A stretch of DNA of 64,000 nucleotides from Rhodobacter sp. (GTDB taxonomy: Bacteria; Pseudomonadota; Alphaproteobacteria; Rhodobacterales; Rhodobacteraceae). Location: the NCBI GenBank assembly GCA_027484145.1, contig JAIXUH010000002.1, positions 744,001 to 808,000 on the forward strand, in the 5' to 3' direction. The position numbers and the translations under genes are program-made. This document shows, piece after piece, positions 1 to 9,436 of this stretch. The first letter of the stretch is position 1. Every line of letters starts with the position of its first letter. Under the pieces are notes generated by a model, which saw only the letters and a program-made list of their open reading frames with translations, was not told where the DNA came from and ran no database searches.

Positions 1-2099
1 TTGCGGCTGACCGCAAAGCCAAGCCCCGCCTCCAGCACATGATCTTCATCGGTGATGTCATGGCCCCAGTGGCGATAGGCCTTCTCGATCCGGCAGGAAT
101 CGAGCGTATGGATGCCACAGAGTTTCATCTCGGGCGCGGCCTCGACCAGCGTCTCGAAGACATGGGCCGTCTGGTCAGATGAGACGTAAAGCTCCCACCC
201 CAATTCACCGACATAAGACACGCGGTGCGCGCGGGCGAGGCCCATGCCCACCTCGATTTCACGCGCCTGCCCAAAGGGATGCGCGGCATTGCTGAAGTCA
301 TTGGGCGAAACCCGTTGCATCACCTCACGCGCCAGTGGCCCCATCACGCACAGCACCGATTCCGCCGCTGTCACATCGGTGATCACGGCAAAATCATCGC
401 CGACCAGCCGCCGCAACCGCGCCAGATCACGCTGCAAGGTCGCCCCCGGCACCACCAGCAGATAGGCTGTCTCGGAAAGCCGGGTCACGGTCAGATCGCT
501 TTCGATCCCGCCCTTGTCGTTCAGAAGCGGCGTATAGACGATCCGTCCCGCCGCCACATCCACCTCGGCCGCGCAGACCCGGTTCAGGAAAGCCGCTGCA
601 TCGCGCCCCTCAACCCGGATCTTGCCAAAGCTGGTCATGTCGAAAATGCCCACGCTCGTGCGCACGGCCATATGCTCGGCCTGCTGATTGGCAAACCAGT
701 TCTGCCGGTGCCAGCCATAGCGATACTCGGCCGCTTGTCCGGCCTCGGCAAACCAGTTCGCCCGCTCCCACCCCGCCACCTCGCCAAAGACGGCACCACG
801 CGCTTTTAGGTGTTCGTGCAGGGGGCTGCGCCGCACCCCCCGGCTGGTTACCACCTGCCGGTAAGGGTAGTGGTCGGCGTAAAGCAGCCCCAGCGTCTCG
901 CTTACCCGCTCTTTCAGATAGCGGCGGTTCTTCTGGAACGGCTGCGCGCGGCGGATATCCACCTCCCACAGGTCAAACGGCGGCTCGCCGGTGGTGATCC
1001 ATTCGGCCAGCGCCATGCCTGCCCCGCCGCTCGACGCAATCCCGATGGAGTTATAGCCCGCTGCCACCCAATAGCCGCGCAAGGCAGGTGCCTCGCCAAG
1101 GTAATAGCGGTCATCGGGGGTAAAGCTTTCCGGCCCATTGAAGAACGTGTGAATCCCTGCCGTCTGAAACAGTGGCATCCGGTTCATCGCCGCCTCAAGG
1201 ATCGGCTGGAAATGGTCCCAATCCTCGGGCAGGGTATCGAACTCGAAATCCTCACGGATGCCGTTCATACCCCAAGGCTTGGCTTTCGGCTCGAACGCCC
1301 CCACCATCATCTTGCCCGCGTCCGATTTGTAATAGGCGCACTCATCCGGCACGCGCAGCACCGGCAGATGCCCAAGGCCCGGCACGGGTTCGGTGACCAG
1401 ATAGAAATGCTCGCAGGCATGCAGCGGCACGGTGACGCCATTCTGCGCCGCCAGATCGCGCCCCCACATGCCGCCACAGTTCACCACCACATCGGCGTCA
1501 ATGTGGCCCGGCCCTTCCGGCCCTTCATAGTCCACTCCGGTCACGCGGCCTCCGGCCTCCACCACCCGCGTCACCTTCACGCCCTCGGCAATGGTGGCAC
1601 CATGCATCCGAGCGCCCTTGGCCAGGGCCATGGCGATATTGGCCGGGTCACATTGACCGTCCAGCGGCAGATGCACCGCCCCCACAACGTCGCCCACTTC
1701 CAGATGCGGATACATCGCCTTCACCTCGGCGGGCGAGATTTCGTTGACATCCACGCCAAAGATCCGCGCCATCGTGGCCTGCCGCAGCAACTCCTCATGC
1801 CGGTCCTTGGTCAGCGCAACGGAGATCGAGCCCACCTGCCGCATGCCTGTCGAAATGCCGGTCTCCGCCTCCAGCCCCACATAAAGCCCCGCCGAATAGC
1901 GCGCCAACCGCGTCATGTTGGCACTGGCCCGCAACTGCCCGATCAACCCCGCCGCATGCCATGTGGTCCCCGAGGTCAGCTTGCGCCGCTCCAAAAGCAC
2001 GATGTCCGTCCATCCCGCCTTGGCCAGATGATAGGCCACCGAACAGCCCGAAATGCCGCCCCCGATGATCACCGCCCGTGCCTTGTCCGGCAGACCCAT
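1..2099 (-). CDS. GcvT-family FAD-dependent oxidoreductase (dimethylglycine/sarcosine dehydrogenase type), C-terminus cut by window edge
   Basis: The reading frame enters from the left edge and lacks its C-terminus. Near the N-terminus is a Rossmann FAD motif (AVIIGGGISGCSVAYHLA) followed by LLER and the TTWHAAG stretch typical of DAO/dimethylglycine dehydrogenases. The second half carries the folate-binding GcvT fold (for example SFGKIRVEG, GELGWELYV, CRIEKAYRHWG). Members oxidatively demethylate N-methylated glycines and pass the C1 unit to tetrahydrofolate; the exact substrate is not readable here. Start: ATG at 2099 has GAGG nine bases upstream. In-frame ATGs at 2108 and 2114 are alternatives. 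It lies 73 bp downstream of a second protein of the same architecture on the same strand, so co-transcription is likely. Confidence 0.88.
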   Translation of the reverse strand, partial: MGLPDKARAVIIGGGISGCSVAYHLAKAGWTDIVLLERRKLTSGTTWHAAGLIGQLRASANMTRLARYSAGLYVGLEAETGISTGMRQVGSISVALTKDRHEELLRQATMARIFGVDVNEISPAEVKAMYPHLEVGDVVGAVHLPLDGQCDPANIAMALAKGARMHGATIAEGVKVTRVVEAGGRVTGVDYEGPEGPGHIDADVVVNCGGMWGRDLAAQNGVTVPLHACEHFYLVTEPVPGLGHLPVLRVPDECAYYKSDAGKMMVGAFEPKAKPWGMNGIREDFEFDTLPEDWDHFQPILEAAMNRMPLFQTAGIHTFFNGPESFTPDDRYYLGEAPALRGYWVAAGYNSIGIASSGGAGMALAEWITTGEPPFDLWEVDIRRAQPFQKNRRYLKERVSETLGLLYADHYPYRQVVTSRGVRRSPLHEHLKARGAVFGEVAGWERANWFAEAGQAAEYRYGWHRQNWFANQQAEHMAVRTSVGIFDMTSFGKIRVEGRDAAAFLNRVCAAEVDVAAGRIVYTPLLNDKGGIESDLTVTRLSETAYLLVVPGATLQRDLARLRRLVGDDFAVITDVTAAESVLCVMGPLAREVMQRVSPNDFSNAAHPFGQAREIEVGMGLARAHRVSYVGELGWELYVSSDQTAHVFETLVEAAPEMKLCGIHTLDSCRIEKAYRHWGHDITDEDHVLEAGLGFAVSR

Positions 2100-2172
2100 T
2101 CCCGTCATCCTCATTTTCTGTCGTCAAATATCCTCGGGGGTCCGGGGGCAGACAGCCCCCGGGCATCGCCCG

Positions 2173-4614
2173 TCACGCACGCAGGCGTTCGTTCCTTGCG
2201 TCCCAGACCGGCGCATCGGCCAGAACCTCGGCCGCAACCCGTTCCCCGAAAATCTCGACCTGCACCTGCGTCCCCGCCACCGCCAGATCGGCGCGCAGCA
2301 TAGCAAGGGCAAGGCAGGCCCCCACCCGGTGGCCCCAATAGCCGCTGGTGGTTTCACCTACCACTGCCCCATCATGCCACAGCGTCGACATATAGGGCGG
2401 ATCATACGCACCCGCCGCCACCCGCAGGGTGACAAAGCGCTTGGCCACACCGCGTTGCTTTTCCGCTTCCAATGCCGCCTTGCCACGGAACGCGGGTTTC
2501 GCCCAGTCGACAAACCGCTCCAACCCGCCCTGCAAGACCGTGTAATCGGTGGACAGATCACCCTTCCAGGCACGATATCCTTTTTCGATCCGCAGGGAAT
2601 TCAGCGCAAACATGCCAAAGGGGCGCAGGCCATGCGCCGCCCCTGCCGTCATCACCGCATCCCAGACCGCAGGCGTATCGCCAACGGGGCTGTGAATCTC
2701 CCAGCCCAACTCGCCCGCAAAGCTGACCCGCATCAACATGACCTCGGCCCCGGCAATCCGCGCCATCTGCCAGGTCAGCCAGCCCTTGCCCAGATCGCCG
2801 TCGCAGACCTGCGCCATAACCTGCCGCGCGTGCGGGCCGGTCAGGATCTGGGTGCTCCAGTCCCGCGTGTGGTCTGCCAAAGACAATCCGGGCGCCAGAT
2901 GGCGCATCAGCCATGCCTGATCATGGCCCTGCGCCGTGGCGGCGGTGATCAGCAACAGATCATCCTCGGCCATCCGTGCCACCGACATCTCGGTCACGAT
3001 CCGGCCTTTGTCATCGGCGAAATAGGCCAACCCTAACCGACCAACAGGCGGCACCTTGCCGGTGATCTGCTGAGCCAGCCACTCCGCCGCGCCCGCCCCC
3101 GTCAGACGGAACCGCGAAAACCCGGGCAGGTCGAGGATGCCGCAGGCGTCGCGCACGGCAAGGCATTCTTCGCGGACCGCTTCGAACCACGGCCCCTGAC
3201 GGGCCCAAGTCTTTTGCGACGCCTCGGCGGTGTCGTCACCGGGCCGCGCATACCACAGCGCCCGCTCCCAGCCGTTATAGGGCCCGAACTGCGCCCCCAT
3301 AGCCGCCGTTCTGTCATGCACCGCCGACAGCTTTTTCATCCGGCCCTCAGGCCAGGTGTGGTGCGGGAAATGGATGGCATATTCGTGGCCGTACACTTCC
3401 TTGCCCTTGGCCACGCAGTAATCGTGATCCTCGAACCCGGTAAAGCGGCGCGGGTCGCACGACCACATGTCCCATTCGGTGGCCCCTTCGGTCACCCATT
3501 CCGCCAGCACCTTGCCTGCGCCACCGGCCTGACAGATGCCAAAAGTAAAGACGCAGGCCTCGAACGCATTGGGCACCCCCGGCATCGGCCCGATCAGCGG
3601 GTTGCCATCCGGTGTATAGGGGATGGGCCCGTTGATCACCTTTTGCAGATTGGCCTTGGCCAGCAGGGGCACCCGCGCCATGGCATCATTGATATGCCAT
3701 TCCAGACGGTCCAGATCATCGGGGAACAACTGAAAGCTGAAATCCTCGGGCATGGGATCATCAGGCGTAGCCCAATGCGCGCGACAAGGGTTTTCATAGG
3801 GGCCAAGGTTGAAGCCCATCTTTTCCTGCCGCAGGTAATAGCTTGAGTCCACATCACGCAACAGCGGCAGCTTGTGGCCCACAGACTCGGTCCATTGCGC
3901 GAGTTCGGGAATGGTATCGAACAACAGATACTGATGGCTCATCACCATCATCGGCACCCGGCGGCCAAACATTCGGCCCACTTCGGCTGCGTAGTAGCCG
4001 CCCGCATTGACCACGTATTCGCAGCGGATCTCGCCCTTGGGCGTCGTCAGCACCCATTCGGTGCCGGTCCAGCGCGCCGCCGTCACCGGGCAGAACCGCT
4101 CGATATGCGCGCCCATGTTGCGCGCGCCCTTGGCAAGCGCCTGCGTCAGTTGGGCCGGATCAATGTCCCCATCATAGGGGTCGTAAAGTGCGCCGCTCAG
4201 ATCATGGGTTTCAAGGAACGGATACCGGCTGGTAATCTCATCCGGGCTCAGAATATCAAGGTCCATCCCCTGATAGCGGCCCATGCCAACAACCTTCTTG
4301 AACTCCAGCAGGCGTTCGGCGCCATGCCCCAGACGGACCGAGCCGGTGACATGGTAATTCATCGGATAGTCGACCTCGGCCCCCAGACCACGATAGAGGC
4401 CCGCCGAATAGCGCTGCATGTTCATGATCGACCAGCTTGCCGAAAACGTGGGCACATTGCCCGCCGCATGCCATGTGCTGCCCGCCGTCAACTCGTTCTT
4501 TTCCAGCAGAACGCAGTCTGTCCATCCAGCTTTTGCCAGATGATACAGGCTGGATGCGCCGACGGCACCCCCGCCGATGATGACCACACGGGCCGATGTC
4601 GGCATGTCAGCCAT
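2173..4614 (-). CDS. GcvT-family FAD-dependent oxidoreductase (dimethylglycine dehydrogenase-like), 813 aa
   Basis: Full-length two-domain protein. Residues about 1-400 form a DAO-type flavin domain: VVIIGGGAVGAS at residues 10-21, LLEKNELTAGSTWHAAGN around 35-52. Residues about 430-813 form the GcvT/aminomethyltransferase folate domain (FSRFRLTGAGAAEWL, GELGWEIHSP, RIEKGYRAWKGDLS). About 810 aa is the usual size for bacterial dimethylglycine or sarcosine dehydrogenase relatives. The architecture matches the next gene downstream, which suggests an old duplication or two steps of one demethylation route (for example betaine, dimethylglycine, sarcosine). A LysR gene reads away from it 106 bp upstream and is the obvious candidate regulator. 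The substrate is inferred at class level only. Confidence 0.9.
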   Translation of the reverse strand: MADMPTSARVVIIGGGAVGASSLYHLAKAGWTDCVLLEKNELTAGSTWHAAGNVPTFSASWSIMNMQRYSAGLYRGLGAEVDYPMNYHVTGSVRLGHGAERLLEFKKVVGMGRYQGMDLDILSPDEITSRYPFLETHDLSGALYDPYDGDIDPAQLTQALAKGARNMGAHIERFCPVTAARWTGTEWVLTTPKGEIRCEYVVNAGGYYAAEVGRMFGRRVPMMVMSHQYLLFDTIPELAQWTESVGHKLPLLRDVDSSYYLRQEKMGFNLGPYENPCRAHWATPDDPMPEDFSFQLFPDDLDRLEWHINDAMARVPLLAKANLQKVINGPIPYTPDGNPLIGPMPGVPNAFEACVFTFGICQAGGAGKVLAEWVTEGATEWDMWSCDPRRFTGFEDHDYCVAKGKEVYGHEYAIHFPHHTWPEGRMKKLSAVHDRTAAMGAQFGPYNGWERALWYARPGDDTAEASQKTWARQGPWFEAVREECLAVRDACGILDLPGFSRFRLTGAGAAEWLAQQITGKVPPVGRLGLAYFADDKGRIVTEMSVARMAEDDLLLITAATAQGHDQAWLMRHLAPGLSLADHTRDWSTQILTGPHARQVMAQVCDGDLGKGWLTWQMARIAGAEVMLMRVSFAGELGWEIHSPVGDTPAVWDAVMTAGAAHGLRPFGMFALNSLRIEKGYRAWKGDLSTDYTVLQGGLERFVDWAKPAFRGKAALEAEKQRGVAKRFVTLRVAAGAYDPPYMSTLWHDGAVVGETTSGYWGHRVGACLALAMLRADLAVAGTQVQVEIFGERVAAEVLADAPVWDARNERLRA

Positions 4615-4720
4615 AGCGCATTCTCCTTCTTACGTCGGGCGCAGTATCCGCCTGCGGCCCCCCGCTTACAATTCGGCATGATACGGGCTATTGATCGGAA
4701 AAAGCGATTAGCAGGGTGCC

Positions 4721-5590
4721 ATGCAGATCGAACTGATCGACACGTTTCTGGACCTGATCGAAAGCCGCAGTTTCAACCGCACGGCCGAACGGATGCGGGT
4801 CACGCAATCAACGGTGTCGGCCCGCGTGGTTGCGCTGGAAGAGGCGGTCGGCGCGCGCCTATTCATCCGCTCGCGGGCGGGAACCGAGCTTTCGACCGAA
4901 GGGTTGAAGTTCGAACCCCATGCCCGCCTGATCCGGCAGGACTGGACACAGGCCCGCCGCGCTGTGGCCGAACAGGGCACCGCTGCGCTGACCGTGCGGC
5001 TTGGCATTCAGAACGACCTTGCGGCGCTGCATCTGGGCGAGTTGACCGCCCAATTCCGCCGCGCCCTGCCACAGACGGCCTTTTATATCGAACCGGACTA
5101 TTCCACCCAGATGTGCGCTGACCTTGTCTCGGGTCTTTTGGATTTTGCCGTGATGTTCACGCCAAAGCCGCATCCGGATGTGTTCTTCACCTCGGTCGGG
5201 GAACTGACCTATCGGCTGGTGTCATCGCATACTGACCATCTGTCCGGGCTGGATGTGGAACGTTATGTCATGGCCAATTTTTCACCCGCGTTCGAGGCCG
5301 CGCATCGCCAATTGCTGCCGGATCTTTCGGCCGCGCCGCTGTCTGTGGGGCAAAGCAGTGCGGTCGGGGCCTTGCTGCTGGCTTTGGGCGGATCGGGGTA
5401 TGTGATCGAGGCGCAGGCCAGTGCGCTTGAAACCAGCGGCACCTTTTACCGCGTCAAGGATGCGCCGCGCATACGCCAACCAGTTTATGCTGCGATGCAT
5501 ATTCGCAATCGGTTGTCGAAACTGAACGGGCAGCTTTTGCGCGTTGTGCGCCAACAATTCATTTCAGAAGATTTCAGTTCATCACCATAA
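4721..5590 (+). CDS. LysR-family transcriptional regulator
   Basis: 289 aa, the usual LysR length. An N-terminal winged helix-turn-helix covers about residues 1-62 (LIESRSFNRTAERMRVTQSTVSARV, then LEEAVGARLFIRS), followed by a periplasmic-binding-like effector domain. ATG at 4721 with AGCAGGG just upstream. It is divergent from the GcvT-family oxidoreductase at 2173-4614 across a 106 bp gap, the classic arrangement for a LysR activator and its target. That target assignment is inference from position. The effector may be the methylated amine degraded by those enzymes. Confidence 0.9.
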   Translation: MQIELIDTFLDLIESRSFNRTAERMRVTQSTVSARVVALEEAVGARLFIRSRAGTELSTEGLKFEPHARLIRQDWTQARRAVAEQGTAALTVRLGIQNDLAALHLGELTAQFRRALPQTAFYIEPDYSTQMCADLVSGLLDFAVMFTPKPHPDVFFTSVGELTYRLVSSHTDHLSGLDVERYVMANFSPAFEAAHRQLLPDLSAAPLSVGQSSAVGALLLALGGSGYVIEAQASALETSGTFYRVKDAPRIRQPVYAAMHIRNRLSKLNGQLLRVVRQQFISEDFSSSP

Positions 5591-5665
5591 TCCGCGCGTG
5601 ACCCAAAGATTGGCGCTGTGCGATCAACGGTCTGTATCAATTCCGTATTCTACCCATACGAATGA

Positions 5666-5682
5666 TTGTATACATGATACAA
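5666..5682. promoter_or_regulatory. Perfect inverted repeat TTGTAT-N5-ATACAA, candidate operator
   Basis: A perfect 6+6 bp palindrome with a 5 bp spacer sits in an AT-rich island between the LysR stop and the hybrid kinase start, about 165 bp upstream of the latter. It includes the 8 bp palindrome TGTATACA, and a wider pair TGTATCA/TGATACA (5633-5639 and 5675-5681) lies around it. The form resembles GntR-family operators. No GntR gene is in the window, so the binder is unknown. Confidence 0.35.
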
Positions 5683-5845
5683 CTTTGTGGATAGATCGAA
5701 TGCCAAATTCCACATAAAACCAAATGAAAGGCGTGGCTCTTATCCGGTTGCGAAGATTTGGCCCACCCTTTGCATAGGACAGGCGAACCCAAAGACAGCA
5801 TGCATGGCAAACCGTGCATGACCAAGACGAAGGAGTGCGGGCGAT

Positions 5846-7087
5846 ATGCTCGGGAATGACGTGGCCCGCTTGGTAAGCGGCAGGGCGGAACCGGACCGGG
5901 TCGAGAGTGGGGCCGTTGCGCCTGACACGAACCTGTCGCTGCCCGACCTTGGCATGCTGGTGCATGACCTTCGCACGCCGCTGATTGCCATCCTGGGCTT
6001 CAACCAGCATCAGATGATCGTCGATGATGCTGAAACCCGCGCGGATTGCGCCCGCAAGATCGACATCGCCGGGCGGTATCTGCTGGATCTGGTCAATGAC
6101 ATTCTGACCCTGTCCAAGGCCGAGTCCGGCAAGATGGAAGTCCGGCAGGTGCGGGTGGATTCGATGCGCTTGCTGCAAGACTGCATCAGCGTTGTCTCGA
6201 CCATGTCGCGCGCCAAGACGGTGCCAGTGGCACTTGAGGTTGCGCCGGATTTCCCGGCCGAATTTGTGGGCGATCCGCAAAAGCTGCGGCAAGTGCTGAT
6301 CAACCTGCTCAGCAATGCGGTCAAGTTCACCGAACGCGGCGTGGTGACCTTGCGCGCAAGGCCAGACCTGCTCAGCGGCATGATCTGCTTTGCGGTCGAG
6401 GACAGCGGCACCGGCATGACCCCGGATCAGGTCAGCGGCCTGTTCCAGCCGTTCCACCAATGCGGGCGGCAGGTTGAGCGGCAGAACGGCGGCACCGGGC
6501 TGGGCCTTGCCATTAGCCGCAGCATGGCCCGCGCCATGGGCGGCGAAATCACCGTCTCCAGCACGCCGGGGGTGGGCAGCCAGTTCTGTGTCAACCTGCC
6601 GCGCAGCCTGCGCAGCGCCGAGGCCATTGCAGATTATCCTGCCCCCCACCGCGTCTGGCCGGCCAACATTCCCGCAGGGCCGCCGCGGGCCGGGCAAGAC
6701 AACATTCTGGTGGTCGATGACGGCGCCCTGATGCGCGACCTGTTCTCGGCGCTGCTGACACGGCAGGGCTATCGCGTGCGCACCGCCTGTTCAGGCAGCG
6801 AAGCGCTGCAGATCATCGCACGCGAACGTTTTGACGTTGTCTTGCTGGACCAGCACATGGATGACATGGACGGCCCAGAAACCGCGCAGCGCATCCGAAA
6901 AATGGAGTCGGTCGCGCAGCCGCTGATCATTGGCCTGACCGCGAACGTGACCGACGACAACCGCGCTGCGGCCCGTGCGGCAGGAATGGATGAATACCTG
7001 TGCAAGACCACGGCACCCGCTGAACTTGCGCGTCATCTGCACAACCTGCAACATCAGCGTCAGGGTGCCAACGGCGCCACAAGATAG
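5846..7087 (+). CDS. Hybrid sensor histidine kinase/response regulator without a recognisable input domain
   Basis: 413 aa, cytoplasmic, no transmembrane segment. HisKA H-box VHDLRTPL with phospho-acceptor His40; N-box around residues 147-162 (LRQVLINLLSNAVKFT); G1 box DSGTGM at 186-191; G2 GGTGLGLAI at 215-223. A C-terminal receiver domain follows from about 286: acidic pair at 291-292, phospho-acceptor Asp335 in LLDQHM, conserved Lys387. Only about 35 residues precede the H-box, so the signal must come from a partner or the kinase is a relay component. ATG at 5846 is preceded by GAAGGAG. The last 28 bp overlap the convergent XRE gene tail to tail. Confidence 0.88.
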   Translation: MLGNDVARLVSGRAEPDRVESGAVAPDTNLSLPDLGMLVHDLRTPLIAILGFNQHQMIVDDAETRADCARKIDIAGRYLLDLVNDILTLSKAESGKMEVRQVRVDSMRLLQDCISVVSTMSRAKTVPVALEVAPDFPAEFVGDPQKLRQVLINLLSNAVKFTERGVVTLRARPDLLSGMICFAVEDSGTGMTPDQVSGLFQPFHQCGRQVERQNGGTGLGLAISRSMARAMGGEITVSSTPGVGSQFCVNLPRSLRSAEAIADYPAPHRVWPANIPAGPPRAGQDNILVVDDGALMRDLFSALLTRQGYRVRTACSGSEALQIIARERFDVVLLDQHMDDMDGPETAQRIRKMESVAQPLIIGLTANVTDDNRAAARAAGMDEYLCKTTAPAELARHLHNLQHQRQGANGATR

Positions 7088-7857
7088 GGGCGAAACCGTT
7101 CCGGAATTGCGTCCACAGAGCAAATCCCCGATTGGCGCGCGGCGCGCAGCACTTCGGCTGTACGTTGGCGCAAGATTGACAGCACCACCGGCACCCGGCG
7201 CGCTTCGTCCGGCTGCGACGGGCGGAATATCTCATATGTTCCGCGAAAGGCGCCCGTAGCGGTGACATAGCTGTGTGACACGAAATGCGCGGTCGCCAGA
7301 AACGGATAGCGGCCAGTGCCAAAGATCTGCACCACCACGCCATCGGGCGTTGTCATGGCGATGCCACGGAAACTGCGGTCACGCAGGCTGTCGGCATCGA
7401 CACGCGCCGTCCCTTCGGGTGGGGCATCATGGCTTTTCACCAGCACCTTGCCAGCCTTGCGCTGCACAAGCAAAGGCATGGCGACGAACTTGCCCGGCAG
7501 GGTAAAGGCAGGGCGGTAAAGCATATGCACCCCGTCCGGCAAAGGATTGGGCGCGGCAAGATACGGGTCCAGCCCCAAGCCGGACAGATCGGCCAAGGAT
7601 GGGGCGGCAGGGCCCTGCACCAGCGGCATTGGCGCGCGCAGAACGTGCAATGCTTCGGTCAGAATGCGCGCGTCCACCGCAAAATACTGGCAGATCCGCT
7701 GCAACTGGTGGGGCTTTGGAAAGGACTCGCCCTTCAGCATCCGTGTCATCTGGATTCGTCCGATGTCCAGCGCCTTTGCGGCATCGGTAATGGTGCCACG
7801 CCCTTCGCACAGCTTTCGCAGATTCCGGCCGAAAACGAGGTTGACGCTGTCGGCCAT
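7060..7857 (-). CDS. XRE-type helix-turn-helix transcriptional regulator
   Basis: 265 aa. An N-terminal Cro/C1-like HTH spans about residues 8-65 (NLRKLCEGRG, TDAAKALDIGRIQMTRMLKGESFPKP). The remainder of about 190 aa has no motif I recognise, though its blocks (VSHSYVTATGAFRGTYEIFR) suggest a folded sensory domain. Its 3' end overlaps the hybrid kinase gene by 28 bp on the opposite strand. It faces the pyrimidine operon but reads away from it, so no target can be assigned with confidence. Confidence 0.82.
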   Translation of the reverse strand: MADSVNLVFGRNLRKLCEGRGTITDAAKALDIGRIQMTRMLKGESFPKPHQLQRICQYFAVDARILTEALHVLRAPMPLVQGPAAPSLADLSGLGLDPYLAAPNPLPDGVHMLYRPAFTLPGKFVAMPLLVQRKAGKVLVKSHDAPPEGTARVDADSLRDRSFRGIAMTTPDGVVVQIFGTGRYPFLATAHFVSHSYVTATGAFRGTYEIFRPSQPDEARRVPVVLSILRQRTAEVLRAARQSGICSVDAIPERFRPYLVAPLAP

Positions 7858-8010
7858 CCCCTCCTCCCTTCATTCTGCGCTACGCCGCATTGACCTCATT
7901 GCAAGGCACGCATCGACTACAACCTAAAGGCGATTTCCTGCGGTTACCATCCCTCGTTTGTGCGCATTTCAAAGATGGTGTGTTGACCAGACCGAAAGAC
8001 CCGAGCCACG

Positions 8011-8038
8011 ACAAAGGGGCCCCGGGAGGGCCCCTTGT
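8011..8038 (-). terminator. Hairpin terminator downstream of preA
   Basis: Strong GC-rich stem AGGGGCCC/GGGCCCCT with a short loop, about 25 bp past the preA stop. Read on the minus strand the stem is followed by TTTG. It most likely ends the preT-dedA-preA transcript. Confidence 0.55.
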
Positions 8039-8061
8039 TTTCGACAATGGCGAAGGCTGGC

Positions 8062-9360
8062 TTATTCTGCCGCGTGCGCGCCGGGATTGTTGGGGTGCTG
8101 CGTCCAGTTGGCATAGTCGCCGACGGGCGTCTTGGTGCGCGGGTCTACGGTGCCCTTGGGCAGTTCCACCATGGTGATGCAGTTTTCCACCGGGCAGACG
8201 TTGACGCACAGGTTGCAGGCCACGCATTCGTCATCCAGCACTTCGAACACGCGGCCGGGCTTCATGGCGATGGCCTGATGGCTGGTGTCTTCGCAGGCCG
8301 CATAGCAGCGCCCGCATTTGATGCAGGCATCCGGATCAATCCGCGCCTTGGTGACATAGTTCAGGTTCAGGTCCTGCCATTCGACAAAGTTCGGCACCGC
8401 GCGGCCAATCAGATCGGACAGCGCCATGTCCTTTTCATCCAGATACTGCGACAGGCCGGAAATCATTTCCTGCACGATCTTGAAGCCATAGGTCATTGCT
8501 GCCGTGCAGACCTGCACGTTGCCTGCACCAAGCGCCATGAATTCCGCCGCGTCACGCCATGTGGTCACACCACCAATGCCTGAAATCGGCAGGCCGCGCG
8601 TTTCATGGTGGCGGGCAATCTCGGCTACCATATTCAGCGCGATGGGTTTCACCGCCGGGCCGCAATAGCCGCCGTGGCTGCCCTTGCCATCGATCATCGG
8701 GAAGGGTGAGAAGTGGTCAAGATCCACATTCGTGATCGACTTGACCGTGTTGATCAGGCTGACCGCATCCGCCCCGCCCCGATGCGCCGCCTGTGCTGGC
8801 GGCAGGATCGAGGTGACGTTTGGCGTCAGCTTCACGATGCAGGGCATGCGGCTGTATTGCTTGACCCAGCGGGTGACCATCTCGATGTATTCCGGCACCT
8901 GCCCCACGGCAGATCCCATACCGCGCTCGGCCATGCCGTGCGGGCAGCCGAAGTTCAGTTCCACCCCGTCGGCCTCGGTATCTTCGATCTGGCCAAGGAT
9001 GGCTTTCCAGCTTTCCTCGTCACAGGGCACCATCAGGCTGATGATCATCGCCCGGTCGCGCCACTTGCGCTTGACCTCCTTGATCTCGCGCAGGTTCACC
9101 TCCAGCGGGCGGTCAGTGATCAACTCGATGTTGTTCAGCCCCAACAGGCGGCGATCAGCGCCCCAGATCGCGCCATAACGCGGGCCATTGACGTTCACGA
9201 TGGGCGGCCCTTCGGAACCGAGGGTTTTCCACACCACGCCGCCCCAGCCCGCCTCGAACGCGCGCTCGACGTTGTATTTCTTGTCGGTGGGCGGGGCCGA
9301 GGCCAGCCAGAACGGGTTGGGGGATTTGATGCCGATGAAGTTTGAGGTCAGGTCAGCCAT
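8062..9360 (-). CDS. preA: NAD-dependent dihydropyrimidine dehydrogenase, catalytic iron-sulfur subunit
   Basis: 432 aa. N-terminal dihydroorotate-dehydrogenase-like TIM barrel with FMN (residues about 1-320; ELNFGCPHGM, KLTPNVTSI, GIGGVTTWRDA), then a C-terminal two-cluster ferredoxin domain (CIKCGRCYAAC and CVACNLCVNVC). With PreT it reduces uracil or thymine to the dihydro forms, the first step of reductive pyrimidine catabolism. Start at 9360: AAAGGGA lies about eight bases upstream; an earlier ATG at 9381 would place that Shine-Dalgarno inside the gene. It is the last gene of the operon, separated from its partner preT by a DedA gene. Confidence 0.93.
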   Translation of the reverse strand: MADLTSNFIGIKSPNPFWLASAPPTDKKYNVERAFEAGWGGVVWKTLGSEGPPIVNVNGPRYGAIWGADRRLLGLNNIELITDRPLEVNLREIKEVKRKWRDRAMIISLMVPCDEESWKAILGQIEDTEADGVELNFGCPHGMAERGMGSAVGQVPEYIEMVTRWVKQYSRMPCIVKLTPNVTSILPPAQAAHRGGADAVSLINTVKSITNVDLDHFSPFPMIDGKGSHGGYCGPAVKPIALNMVAEIARHHETRGLPISGIGGVTTWRDAAEFMALGAGNVQVCTAAMTYGFKIVQEMISGLSQYLDEKDMALSDLIGRAVPNFVEWQDLNLNYVTKARIDPDACIKCGRCYAACEDTSHQAIAMKPGRVFEVLDDECVACNLCVNVCPVENCITMVELPKGTVDPRTKTPVGDYANWTQHPNNPGAHAAE

Positions 9361-9436
9361 GATGATGATCCCTTTGGACATGCGGAACGGGTGGCCCCAA
9401 AGGCCCCGGCACCCGCGTCAGAACGATGAATAAAGG

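Noticed and set aside
810-2303. 497-codon plus-strand frame opposite the first flavoenzyme
   Set aside because: Shadow of the minus-strand GcvT-family gene; composition Arg/His/Pro-rich with no motif.
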